64,000 bases of DNA, taken from positions 1,426,001 to 1,490,000 of the forward strand of contig OY720101.1 of assembly GCA_963082875.1 (NCBI GenBank), written 5' to 3'. A program made the translations under genes and the position numbers. Each line of letters begins with the position of its first letter. Positions within the stretch are counted from its first letter, which is position 1. Below, piece by piece: positions 13,201-23,830 of this stretch. Below the pieces are notes generated by a model. It saw only the letters and a list, made by a program, of their open reading frames with translations, searched no databases and was not told the origin of the DNA. Origin of the DNA: Corella eumyota (lineage: Eukaryota > Chordata > Ascidiacea > Phlebobranchia > Corellidae).

Positions 13201-16200
13201 ACTTCCTAAAACATTTAATTATTTTTAAAGAATTCATTTGACACAGTGTTAAACATGATTTTAACTCAATATTTAACAGAGAGCACAATCGGATTTGTGA
13301 TATTTTGGTTAAAAAACATCCGATCTGGGACGATGAAAGAGTTTTCCAAACAGCAAGACTAGTCATGATTGGTAAAAACTTAATTACTTTATTAAATTTA
13401 AAAAAGGTTTGCCTAAAAACCCCTTACACACTGCCAAATATGTAACTTAAATAATAGGTAATATATCAAAAAAACCATAGCCTATTCCCAATTGTAAGGG
13501 CTTACTGTAACTAACTGTATATATAAATATGCGTAAAGACTATTTCTATAAAACATAATGTAAACTTACTATCTCATTCTTACCAAAACAGTAGTTATCA
13601 AGGTTATTTTATATTTTTAAATCTACATAGGTGTTACAATGCAAATCACAGTTGGTGAATACGTTCAGCATTTAAGCGGGTATAAGCTTCAACTCAACTA
13701 CATCCCCGAACTTGTATCAGAAACAGAGTTCTCATACCATAACCAGATCCACTTAGAGTTTGATATTTTATATCAAATGCACTCTTTGGTGCCTGACTAT
13801 ATAACTTTAAACAAGAACCAATATGAGCTAAGTGAATTGGTTTTTAACCCAGAACCTATTGTCAAGACTGGACTGGCTGATACATTGAAAACCATATCAC
13901 AGCAATATGCTGGCAAGGTATGTTTAATCAAACATTATTTTTTTGTATATATTTTTATCCTCGATGTGGGAAGGTCGAATGCGCAACCTAAACATAGAGT
14001 AACAGCAGGTACCCAAACCCAGTCTTAAGTTGCCTATAGCAGTTTGGAATATTATAGATTATAATTGCCTGATAATTAACCTGCTGGTTAAGTTTTGGCT
14101 CAACAGGAGTTTATAGCACCTTACTCAGGGGCGCTACAGCATGAAAGCAGTAGGAATCAAACTCACGACCTTATGTGGTGTAGCAAATGTTCTTACCAAT
14201 ACATCACGGTCCCCGTTATTAATAAGGCTAAATACTTAGTTTATTGCTTGAAATATAGTTTTATATATACACATATACTCTTAACCAATAGGCTAAAGAG
14301 TTATGAAATAACTTTAATCAACTAACTTAAAATCAATTTTTTTAGTCATATCTGGGCGAGAATCAAGGCAGACTTATCTCTTACATATCCAAGCAAGTGA
14401 TGGAAGATAGTAGAAGATTAAGGGTTCAACCTCTGAACAATTACAGAAAAGCTTTTGGGTTGGAACCTTACAAATCGTTTGTAGAAATGACAGGTTTGTT
14501 TGTAAATATTATCAATTCGTTTAACTTTTAAGCGTTTAATTAATCAGTAATGGCTGGGTGGTGTTAGTGACTGTTTTTAAGTAAAGTATTTTACACAAAA
14601 TTTGTAAAAACTAGTCGAAAATATTGTTGCCACAAATTGTTTGCTGTTCCCTTTATTATTGTTACTATATAACATAGTTTATAAAATTCTACACAAATTT
14701 TTATGATTATAACTAGAAATTAAAACTTTTTAAGGTGAGTTTATTCTATCGCACAAGTTGAAAGAGTTGTACGGAGACATTGATGCTGTTGAGTTATATC
14801 CAGGATTGTATTGTGAGAACGCTTTTCCAAACCATATATTCGGAAAAACTTTGATGAAAATGATATCCCCTTTTGCTTTTAGAGGTAAAATACTAACTAT
14901 AAACTATGGGTATAAGCAGGATTGCAGTATTACTTTTGTTTAAAAATTGTATTGTGTTTATAGCCCAAGATTATATTCATATAACTTAAATTTTGATAAC
15001 TACAAAACAGTAAAAGTTATTAGAGTAATCTAATAGGTGTAACGTTAAAAATGCGAAATTATGGACTGCCTAAAATTTTTTTCTTTTTTTTAAACTTGAA
15101 ATTTCAATTACTAAGTGATTTTATAGATGGTACAGTAAAAATACCAAGTTTTTAGACTGTCTAAAAATAGATGTTAATTCTGCATAGGTAATATCAACCA
15201 TACCGGGCCTACCACAGGCTTATTGGCCATATCCGGCACATACATTTACCGCTTGTATTATAGCACATAGTTATTGTTTTAAGTTTTATTCAAATGCCAA
15301 TCTAAAAAAATATTTATTTTTTAGGATTGTTTTCAAACCCGATAGGAGCGGCTGAATGGTGGAAACCTTCAACTTTCGGAGGTGAAGAATTATTTCAACT
15401 TATTCGGGAAACCACTTTACAGGTAAACTACATTTATATAATACCATAACTTTACAGGTACGTGAAACCTGGGAATTAATAAAAGCAGAAACGTAACCAA
15501 CTTTTGTAAAACAGGGGCATTACTGTAAGCAATTTTTAATATGAATCCCTAGATCATTTTTGCTTTCATATATATTTTTTTATCTAAAATATAATCTAAC
15601 TTGGCAGCGTGGTGTAGTGGTAAGAACACTTGCTACACCACACATGAGGTCTTGGTTCAATCCCCACTGATCTATAAACGGTATGAACTCCACTTAATCA
15701 GCAGCTTAATTCCCGGGCAATTATAGTCTCTATAATATCCCAAACTGCCACAGGCAACTCGAGACTGGGTCGGAGTAACTGATGTTACTTTATGTTTAAG
15801 TCGCGCATTCGACTTTCACACATTGAGGATAAAGATATATATACAAAAAAAAATAAAGTAATACCTATAGAGCAATTTAAGATTTATTTAAAATTTAATT
15901 AGGATTTGATTTGCCGAAACATGGATGGAGTTTGCCCGAAGATTTCGTTTTTAGTTCCCGAAGACGTTGCATTTACACCCCAGCCCGAACTTAAAGATGG
16001 CGAAATACTTGGGGGCTACCTTATGAACATCCAACGAAGCAAAAAAGCTGCTTCTACTGATCCCAAAATGTACGACATCGATAAATTGCCAGAGCACATC
16101 AAAAACGCACTAAAAAAATTAGGGGTAGAGGGTGGATATGCTAAATTAGCGGATAGAAAAAATGGGTACACTAAGATCGGATCCGAAAACGGATATAAAG

Positions 16201-16367
16201 AAATAGCTGGATTAAAAAGCGGGTATAGTAAAATAAAGGGTAGAAAAAGTGGATGTAGCAAGGTGTCGGATAAAAAAAATGGGTATAGTAAAAAAACGGA
16301 AAACGAAAAATGCGAAAAGCTAAATCCCTACAAACCTAAAAGCAATACAAAATCATTTTATTATTAA
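10262..16367 (+). CDS. Cyclooxygenase (prostaglandin G/H synthase), 716 aa with C-terminal repeat tail
   Basis: The family converts arachidonate to prostaglandin H2 in the ER lumen and nuclear envelope. Exons: 10262-10343, 10533-10652, 10845-10988, 11652-11795, 12302-12480, 12701-12942, 13280-13371, 13631-13917, 14346-14493, 14735-14884, 15325-15422, 15903-16367; 2151 nt in one frame. Domains: signal peptide, EGF domain (CCSYPCENNGIC...CDCFNTGHYGKRC), membrane-binding helices, haem peroxidase domain. Distal haem residues are kept in NQHFTHEFF, the catalytic Tyr382 and haem His385 in LYQMHSL, and Tyr352 in QHLSGY. With a constant offset of -3 to ovine numbering, Arg120 is Glu117, Trp387 is Met384 and Ser530 is Ala527 (ISPFAFRG). 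The usual STEL-like ER signal is absent. Instead about 80 extra residues hold six 9-10 residue (N/S/G)GYxK repeats (639-697). The poly(A) signal is at 16423-16428. Ciona is known to have two COX genes; I cannot say which this is. Confidence 0.93.
11130..11382 (-). repeat. tRNA-derived SINE (family A), reverse copy, internally deleted
   Basis: It lies in the third cyclooxygenase intron. The reverse strand begins CCGGCAGCGTGGTGTAGTGG, holds the A box, and ends in the TATATACAAAAA-type tail. The part after the tRNA-like hairpin, including the B box, is missing compared with other copies. Confidence 0.85.
13936..14214 (-). repeat. tRNA-derived SINE (family A), reverse copy
   Basis: A near full-length but diverged copy in the eighth cyclooxygenase intron. 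Shared blocks include TGTGGTGTAGCAA (reverse head), GGCGCTACAGCATGA and ATAATTGCC, then the CCTCGATGTGGGAAGGTCGA tail region. Confidence 0.85.
15603..15853 (+). repeat. tRNA-derived SINE (family A), forward copy
   Basis: It lies in the last cyclooxygenase intron. The head GGCAGCGTGGTGTAGTGGTA gives the A box and GGTTCAATCCCC the B box. The tail is GGATAAAGATATATATAC followed by A. A short internal segment is missing. Confidence 0.88.
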
Positions 16368-17285
16368 CCGCAAAAAAAATTATTTTTTAAAAGTTGTTCA
16401 AACAACTAACATACTAATTTATAATAAATATACTTAATTATATTATTAAAATATTATTTTATTCCATAAATGTGACCGTATTTTCCTAATAAATGTTTAG
16501 GCAACTGAGTAAAACGTTATTCTTAATGTTTTTATTACGTTTCACTAAATCTAGCATCATTTATAAATCTATAATAACAAAATATGTTATAAAAATATTT
16601 AAAGATGCACAAAAAAGCGTAAAAATCCGTCATTTTGATGCTCAAGCATAAACCAGTAACGTCTTTAAATTCTGTTATTAAAACGTAATGTAATCACATC
16701 TTATACTCCTATACTTTTTTTACTATTCTGTATATCTGTTTGTTTATGTTTAATTAAATTTGTAATATTACGTAATAATCAATCGCGATTTTTATATCCA
16801 ATAAACAATATATCGTAATTATGACATCATAATTAAAAGCCAACAACGTAAATAAAGCAGTTTCCGGTAAGTGTCTAGTTATCAAATACTAGAATTAGAT
16901 AAATTACCTATTAGCCGGCTCGTAATTAATAACTACCAAACAGTTAAACTATAAACATTGCAGCATTAGGTTTAGAAAGTTAAAAAAAATTCTAAAAAAA
17001 AACTAAAAAACAGATTAATTTTTGGTATTAGCTTTTAATATCGATAATTATATAAAAATTTTGTTATTTTAATTTAATAAAAAGTGTAGAAATTTCAATA
17101 TACAGGTAAAAAAATTTCAATATACACTTTTTAAAAATTAAGGACAAAATAAACCATGTTATCAGATTCAGTTACTTCAAATTATTTGTAGGTTTACTAA
17201 ATTTTGATATAAACAGTTTTAAACTAACTAATAGCTTTTAATTTTTTTTAATTTTTATTTTATTTAAACAGTTTTAAACCAGGAT
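16368..17285. other. Spacer between COX and MBOAT7-like genes
   Basis: It holds the cyclooxygenase 3' UTR with its AATAAA at 16423-16428 and the promoter or outron of the next gene. A good 3' splice acceptor (TTTAAACAG at about 17263-17271) stands 14 bp before the next ATG, so a 5' untranslated exon or spliced-leader addition is possible. The 12-bp block AATTTCAATATAC is repeated near 17090 and 17113. Confidence 0.5.
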
Positions 17286-20200
17286 ATGGTAGGGCATGAA
17301 ATTAGTTATGCTGTTATATTTCTATCATCTCTGGTGTTCGGTGTTCTTTGCAAACTAGATTATTTTGGAATTAATCGAAAATATTGGATTTCATTTTTCG
17401 GTGTTATTCAAATTATTTTATTTTGTGGGCCCAGCGCAATTTATTTTGTGTTGGTTGTAACTCTGGGTGTAGGATGCATAAGACTTCAAATGTAAGCCTC
17501 TTTCTTATATTTTACAATTTATATTTTGCTAAACATAAAAAAATATAACATACAACAAATACCTTACTTCTAAAACAAATAGTACGTAAAAAAATTTATA
17601 TTTTTTAATAAAGTTTCGCTATAACTTTAGCTTTTAATAAAATAGTATGTCAATCATTCTAATAAAAACAAATTATTCAGCATAAATCTATATAAAATTT
17701 AGACAAAAAACTATCAATTTAATATCCCTAACAAGATAATTTTTAATGACAGATGCCGTTCTGCTATAGTCTTATTAGCTGGTCTCTTATTTCGAATTCT
17801 TTTCTCCTACGGAAGACAAACTAACTTTATTGATATGCAATCAAGTGCATTCACCAACGTATTGCTTATGTGTGCAATTTTAAAAGTAAAATTAAAATAA
17901 ATACTAATATGAATAACGTAATTTCATGAATTAGCGCCCCCACTTATTTTCTCAAATTTTAGATAATTTGTTTATCTTACGAAATTGAAGACTGCCGAAA
18001 TCGAAAACAACAAAAAGATGACGTCAATAAAAATGAAGACAAACGAATAAATAATTATAAATGGTTGTCACTAGATAGAGTGCCATCCACTACAGATATG
18101 GTTTGTTACATGACCGCCTTCCCAGGCTTATTTACAGGTAAGTTATGTTATAAATTATAAAGGTCTTTAAATTTTTTATATTTTTATCAGGAAAACGAGT
18201 AATATTTATACGTGTTTAAGCTATGCGTAAACGTCGGGTTCAAATGCTAATAGTGTGGCATTGGTAGGACTCGAACCCGAAACTCTTTGGCTCTTAGTCT
18301 GATTTAAAACTTTCATAACCTAGTGTTAATTTTTAGTCAACCTCTAAAATTTGCCTATAAATACGTATATGTTAAATTACTGAACATCAATTTCAAGATA
18401 ACTACTGTGACACTTTTTTTAAATATAACAACAAAGTTCTTACTGAAATTATTTTTAATATAATAAATTTTAAATCTGAATAATCACTCGATTTTAAAAA
18501 AAATATTTAACTAACTTTCTAACGCCCAAAAGATCATATTTTTAACATTTTAATTTATTAGCTTTTTAAGGTTTTATTAATTTTGATTTCAAGGACCAAT
18601 TTATAGATACCGAACTTACAACGATTCGTTTTATCACACTCGTTATCTACCTTACAAACTAGAAGTTGAAACCAGGTTGTTTCAGATCATATTTTACTTC
18701 GTATTTTATTTTGTTGGAAAATGGATGGTTCAACCAAATCTAGTTTTAACTGAACAATTTGATAACTACAGCTTGCCATTAAAGTAAGTCTTGTAAATGT
18801 ACCTAAACTTGTATATATATAGACTGGGTCGGAGTAACTAATGTTACTCTATGTTTAAGTCGTGCATTCGACCTTCCCACATCGAAGATAAAGATATAAA
18901 AAAATAATATAGAATTAAATTATTATTTAGTTAACTACTTTTAAAAACTAAATCATAAATAAAAAATTAAACTAATAAAAAAATACTACTATAAACATCA
19001 AAGAATTTTAAACAATATTTTAATAAAACGAAGATTTCATAAGTCATATAGGTTTAATAAAAACGTAATGTTAATATAACAAAGATAATACTAAAAATAC
19101 AACGAACTAACTGTGCTAAAATTTTTAAATCTAAGTTAAATTAACTTTTAGGAGTATTATTGTGATTGCGATAGTTTGGGTTTATTGTTCTCGGTATGTC
19201 GGAGCCTGGTTATTAGCTGAAAGCGTTTGTATTCTAACTGGGATTGGAGTTTACCCAAAACATTGCAAACCTAAACCTGGCATAGGACCAACCAACATAG
19301 AGAATATGAACCGGTAAGTGTAAGAATTATTTATATAAATATCCAGCACAAACTAAAACTATTTTTAAAAGATTATATTAGTTATAAGGTTTTGCCCGCC
19401 CTACGTATAGCATTTTAATTGTTTTAATAGGGTCTTAACTATCACCTAATATTTGATCGCCCTAAACGGCGGTTTTTCATTTTGTAGGCCCATTAATTGG
19501 ATATAGCTTCATTATATATAGATTAAGAAAACGCAATGCATATTAAGTTTGTAGTTTTAAAAGATTCAACATGTGACATTTTTAGGGTAACATCTGATTA
19601 CTCGTACGAGTGTATTACAAATATTAAACCCCAGGTATTCTGGAAATCAAGCGACATTAGCGAGTTAACTAAAAGCTGGAATTGCACCATCCAGTGGTGG
19701 ATGTTTAAATTTATTTACGCGGGAAATATTCTGCCAAAAAATTGGAAAAATGTCAGGTTTGTATTTATTATGACTTTCTTCTTATAACTTTTTTTTTTAC
19801 AATAATTTTTTAATACCATCAAATCTAAAAACTTTATTATCGATTTGTATTATAAAAGTTACCAAAAAAACAAAAATTTTTTTAAACCATTTTGTAACTT
19901 CCTACTAAATTCAAAAAACAAGTGTTGAAAACCTTTAACAGAAATCGGCCAAAAAATTATTTACAATATTTTTATCTTTAGATTATTTTTTGTGATGTTA
20001 GTTTGTGGAATATGGCATGGAATAAATGCAGGATATATAGTAAGCACCTTAAACTTTACGTTGCTTATCATCGCTGATAAAATGAACCAAACTTATATAA
20101 AACCAAGAATTATTCGACCTTTTGCGAAGTATCTTTACACAAAGTAAGCAAATATAGGTTTATAGCTTGTTAATTTTTTCATTACCAAAAATTGTATAAA

Positions 20201-20481
20201 CTACCTTAAAAATACTAATATAATAATAAAACAATATTAAGTAAATGATTTTAAACTAGGTGTAAAATAAGATGTGATTTATTTAAATTTAACTCTTGTA
20301 AAATTATATTTTTAGAATATCGAACTACCTGACATGGTTTTGTATATGTTATACAGTATTAACATTTATTTTGTTGGATCTCAACCAAATCTTACAATTA
20401 TCAAATTCAATTTACTATATGGGACAACTAATACCTGGATTTTGTATTATAACTTGCTTGCTAATAAGACATAATAATTAA
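17286..20481 (+). CDS. MBOAT7: MBOAT7/LPIAT1-like lysophosphatidylinositol acyltransferase, 454 aa
   Basis: MBOAT7 moves arachidonoyl-CoA onto lysophosphatidylinositol in ER membranes. Exons: 17286-17491, 17753-17885, 17963-18137, 18594-18783, 19152-19313, 19586-19756, 19982-20143, 20316-20481; 1365 nt, all junctions in phase. The protein is hydrophobic throughout. It keeps the family marks TGPIYRYRTY, YECITNIKP (human DYETIRNID), WNCTIQWWMFKFIY with the conserved Asn, and the catalytic histidine in GIWHGINAGY. These match MBOAT7 better than MBOAT1, 2 or 5 as I recall them. Length is near the human 472 aa, with a shorter C-terminus. It follows the cyclooxygenase gene on the same strand, 918 bp apart, too far for a typical ascidian operon. 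Substrate preference is inferred from the family. Confidence 0.9.
18188..18312 (-). repeat. tRNA-like repeat (family B), copy in MBOAT7 intron 3
   Basis: On the reverse strand the head has a B-box-like GGGTTCGAGTCC and continues into CACACTATT and CGGGTTTACG-type sequence shared with 34744-34915 and 39007-39130. It lacks a clear CCTTAAGG tail. Confidence 0.6.
18822..18906 (+). repeat. tRNA-derived SINE (family A), 3' fragment
   Basis: Only the last 85 bp or so are present, from GACTGGGTCGGAGTAACT to GATAAAGATAT and an A-rich end, in MBOAT7 intron 4. The 5' truncation is typical of incomplete retrotransposition. Confidence 0.8.
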
Positions 20482-21164
20482 ATTTAATGAGTGCCAGATT
20501 TTAACGAAATTGTTCATATTTATTTTAGGACAAAATTATACTATTACTTTAAAATTTATGGCAAAAATTTCATTTTTTTTGTTTTATAAAGTATCTATGC
20601 AAAACTGTATTAAATATATTTAAAGCTAATTTTTTATTTTTTTTTAGTTTACAAAAGCGTTTATTTATTTTTATTATATAATGCTAAATAAAAAATTAAT
20701 GACAATAAAATATATGCTAAATGTAATAATTCGCCAAAAAAAAATTTAATAAAATCTTTCACAACGCCAAAACAAATTCGACATATAAGTTATAACACCT
20801 ATAAATTATTGATAATTCCGCCTAATAGAATAAATACCAGAAAACCTGTACATATTAGTTTAAGTTATCAAAGAACAAATATTTGTTGTACTGTATCGCG
20901 AGCATATTTGCTAAAACAAATAACGTAAGCTACAGGAACAAGTTTATTATTAAAAGTTAGTTAAACTAATTGGTAGTTTAACAAAAAAACAAAACTATTA
21001 ATTTTTTTTTTTTTAGAGTCTGCTTTAGAGTCTGCTTTTGTTTTTTTTAGAGTTTTTTATTAATTGTTTTTTTAGAGATAAAAAGGACCTTAAAAATTGC
21101 TAATTCTTCTTTATATTCACTAAGCTAAAATAGTGTTTAAAGTTTAGTAATATAAGCCAAAGAA
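20482..21164. other. Spacer after MBOAT7-like gene
   Basis: AT-rich sequence with AATAAA-type signals near 20688 and a short repeated block TTTAGAGTCTGC at about 21012-21035. No gene was seen. The promoter of the next intronless gene should lie here. Confidence 0.5.
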
Positions 21165-21698
21165 ATGTCGCCGCCTGCCGTCGCCGATGCAAATGAAAAG
21201 GGATTCTCTGATATTGTGTTGTTCATTATTTTTATTGTTTTTTGTATTCGCTTAATAATATCACGAATTAAAGAAACAAAAAAATTAGAAACAATCGGGT
21301 ACCTAACTAATTCAGAACGTGGGGAAAAGGAGTTAGTTTGGTATGTTGCTGACGCTGGTACAATAAATAAAGAAACCGCAATTTTTGGTCAAGTCGTTAA
21401 CCAAATAAATCCGCCCGTTCCGTACGAAAGATTTTCAGTGCCATCAGGTTATAACCTTACCTTACATGTCAAGGGTGAAGAAAACAACACGATTCGATCA
21501 GATCCAGAAAAAGTTGTGATCCGAAATGAACAGATCAAAAACACAATAACGATTCCAACCCGATTTCTTCTACATAAAAATGGCGAAATAAATGAAAATA
21601 CTGCAGATCAAATAAAATACTACATGACTTTGGGTTCTGAGAATTCAACCTGGACAAAAACCTTGGTAGAAGGTAGATTTCAGGTCAAGTGGCCTTAA
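21165..21698 (+). CDS. Intronless single-span membrane protein, paralogue 1, 177 aa
   Basis: I do not recognise the family. One open frame encodes a short N-terminus, one hydrophobic segment (residues about 17-33, IVLFIIFIVFCIRLIIS), a basic stretch and a domain of about 135 residues rich in beta-favouring sequence. It is clearly paralogous to the gene at 23174. Shared blocks are KELxWYVADAGT, PPVxYERFSVPxGY, LxVKG, TIPxRFxLH and GRFxVxW. Both copies lack introns although nearby genes have many, so the family may descend from a retrocopy; that is inference. The domain probably faces the cytosol if the basic stretch after the span follows the positive-inside rule. The gene ends soon after the conserved W-x-W-like end, without the tail present in the second copy. 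Confidence 0.75.
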   Translation: MSPPAVADANEKGFSDIVLFIIFIVFCIRLIISRIKETKKLETIGYLTNSERGEKELVWYVADAGTINKETAIFGQVVNQINPPVPYERFSVPSGYNLTLHVKGEENNTIRSDPEKVVIRNEQIKNTITIPTRFLLHKNGEINENTADQIKYYMTLGSENSTWTKTLVEGRFQVKWP

Positions 21699-23173
21699 AA
21701 CAATTCAGATGCAAACTATGTTAATCACACAAACTGAAAACAAACTTTCACCCAACAATCAAAACTAACAAAAATTGTTTTTTTAAATTGTGTTTTTTTT
21801 GTATATATCTTTATCCTTGATGTGGGAAGGTCAAATGGGCGACTTAAACATAGAGTAACATCAGTTACTCCGACCCAGTCTCGAGTTGCCTGTGGCAGTT
21901 TAGAATATTATAGAGTATAATTGCCCGATAATTATACTGCTAATTAAGTGCTGGCTCAGCAGGAGTTCATACCGCATATAGCGCCTTACTCAAGGGCACT
22001 ACAGCATGAGAGCAGTGGTAATTAAACCCTCGACCTCATGGTGGTGTAGCAAGTGTTCTTACCACTACACCATGCTGCCTGCTAGTTACGGAAATTAATT
22101 TAAAAATTTACAAATCTAAAAACTTTTTTGTATGAATTATGTAATTTTGTTTGGTTCAGTTACAAACAAACTATAATTGTTTTAAACTTACAAATTCTTA
22201 AAACCAAAATTAAGTGAAATACAACTTAAATATGAGTGTTATTTTAAAACTTCTTACTTGTAAATGTATTTTTTAAATCCAATAGCTAAGAGTATAAGGT
22301 AGGCTACAGGGTAAATCTTATAATATTGACACTATTTTAAAGTAAATAATTTTGCTCATGGACCGCGTAAATTATTGATAAACTAATGTATATTTTGCAT
22401 CGTTTAACTCATAACAGACAAACAAATGTGAAGTACTCGTTTCTTACCCCAACATTCAAGATTTAAAGTGAACAGGAACAAAGTTATTTTAAGATATGTA
22501 AACCAAATAAAACAAGATAATCCATAACTTGCATGACATTAAACAGATTCAATTCGTATTAGAGAAAAAAAAATAAACTTTTGTTTTGTAAACTAGATTA
22601 TATACATTTAAAACATTTTTATTTAGTTAAATCTGTTGTTAAGTTAAATATATTGTAACATGCTAATTAAGTTGTTACACTAATAGTTAAAACTTGCAAT
22701 AAAACCTTTACAAAACCACCTCAATCAATAATAGTTGTGTATTTCAACATTGAACTATCGTTAATATCGTAAAACAGAGAGGATAAATAATACAGAATTG
22801 ATACATCTTCGTTTAATCACGTCGTAAATTATTTTAGTAACTTTCCACCACCTACTTAATGCAAATTGCATTATTAAACAATAGAACTACATCTACATAT
22901 TATTTGCACTTGGCGTTTAAATAGGGAAATATTTGACTTTTATAATGATCAGGTTCGCAACGATCAGGTTCGATTTTTATTCGGTTTGTTGAACTATGTA
23001 CGAACAAACAAAAACAGGTATTACGCTTTTTTACCGATTACGTAAGCGTCAACAACTTTATGACTTAGGGTTACTTAAAGGCTGCAAGTCAAAGGGAAGG
23101 CTTAAAGTTGTCGCTAGTCTTTGTAACAACGTAACTGAAGTTGCGTTTAAGATAGAATTGTTACAACAAGAAA
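21699..23173. other. Spacer between the tandem paralogues
   Basis: It holds the 3' UTR of paralogue 1, a full-length SINE (21793-22081) and about 1 kb of AT-rich sequence. An open frame at 22996-23196 overlaps the second paralogue's start in another frame and is probably 5' UTR. No third paralogue or remnant was seen. Confidence 0.5.
21793..22081 (-). repeat. tRNA-derived SINE (family A), full-length reverse copy
   Basis: The reverse strand runs from CAGGCAGCATGGTGTAGTGG through the B-box region to the TATATACAAAAAAAA tail. It lies 95 bp past the stop of paralogue 1, so it may be part of that 3' UTR. Confidence 0.88.
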
Positions 23174-23830
23174 ATGTCAGTTTTCTCTATCTTTGATGCA
23201 AGTCAAATAGAACTTCTTGACATTTTTGTTTTTATTGGAATTCTTTTAAGTAGTCTAGTTATACTCAGCCTAAAGATATGCCGACGTAGAAAAAAGAATT
23301 TGGAAACATTTGGTTACATGGTTAAATCGAAACATGGAAAGGAACTAATGTGGTATGTAGCAGATGCTGGTACGTTTGGTCGGGATAGCGTTATCTTTGA
23401 GTCCTACGTAAAGCAAAAAGATCCTCCTGTTTCGTATGAGAGATTCTCAGTGCCACTGGGCTACGATCTGTCTTTATATGTAAAGGGTGCTGAAGAATGT
23501 ACAATTCGATTCGACCCGGGCAGTGTCCTAATTCGAAAAGACCAGCTACAAGAGAAAGTGGTTACGATTCCAAACCGATTTTTTCTGCACAATAAAAGCA
23601 AAACGGGCAAAAATATTACTGATCATATAAGCTATTACATCACTTCAACTAAAGAAAACTCGTCAGGAACAAGAAATGTGGTAAATGGTAGATTTAAGGT
23701 AGACTGGTCTCAAGACAACACAAAGGAAATCAAAGCAACATATTTATACTTAGGTGATAATTACCACAGCAGTCCTTCTGACCCTAACTTAAAATCAATA
23801 ACTGAAAACGGTTTTCAAACAGCAAACTAA
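23174..23830 (+). CDS. Intronless single-span membrane protein, paralogue 2, 218 aa
   Basis: The family is not recognised. Its layout matches paralogue 1: a short polar N-terminus, a hydrophobic segment (residues about 14-35, FVFIGILLSSLVILSLKI), a strongly basic CRRRKKN, then the shared domain with ELMWYVADAGTFGRD, YERFSVPLGYDLSLYVKG and TIPNRFFLH. By eye about half of the aligned residues are identical. It has an extra C-terminal tail of about 45 residues rich in S, N and D after the GRFKVDWS end of the domain. No catalytic motif is visible. Same strand as paralogue 1, with the two stops 2.1 kb apart. Possible poly(A) signals lie near 24195. Confidence 0.75.
   Translation: MSVFSIFDASQIELLDIFVFIGILLSSLVILSLKICRRRKKNLETFGYMVKSKHGKELMWYVADAGTFGRDSVIFESYVKQKDPPVSYERFSVPLGYDLSLYVKGAEECTIRFDPGSVLIRKDQLQEKVVTIPNRFFLHNKSKTGKNITDHISYYITSTKENSSGTRNVVNGRFKVDWSQDNTKEIKATYLYLGDNYHSSPSDPNLKSITENGFQTAN

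Noticed and set aside
10262-20481. COX and MBOAT7-like genes as an operon
   Set aside because: The 918-bp gap and separate poly(A) signals are unlike the very short spacers of known ascidian operons.
22996-23196. 66-codon frame overlapping the start of paralogue 2
   Set aside because: It overlaps the paralogue in another frame, has no counterpart before paralogue 1, and looks like 5' UTR.
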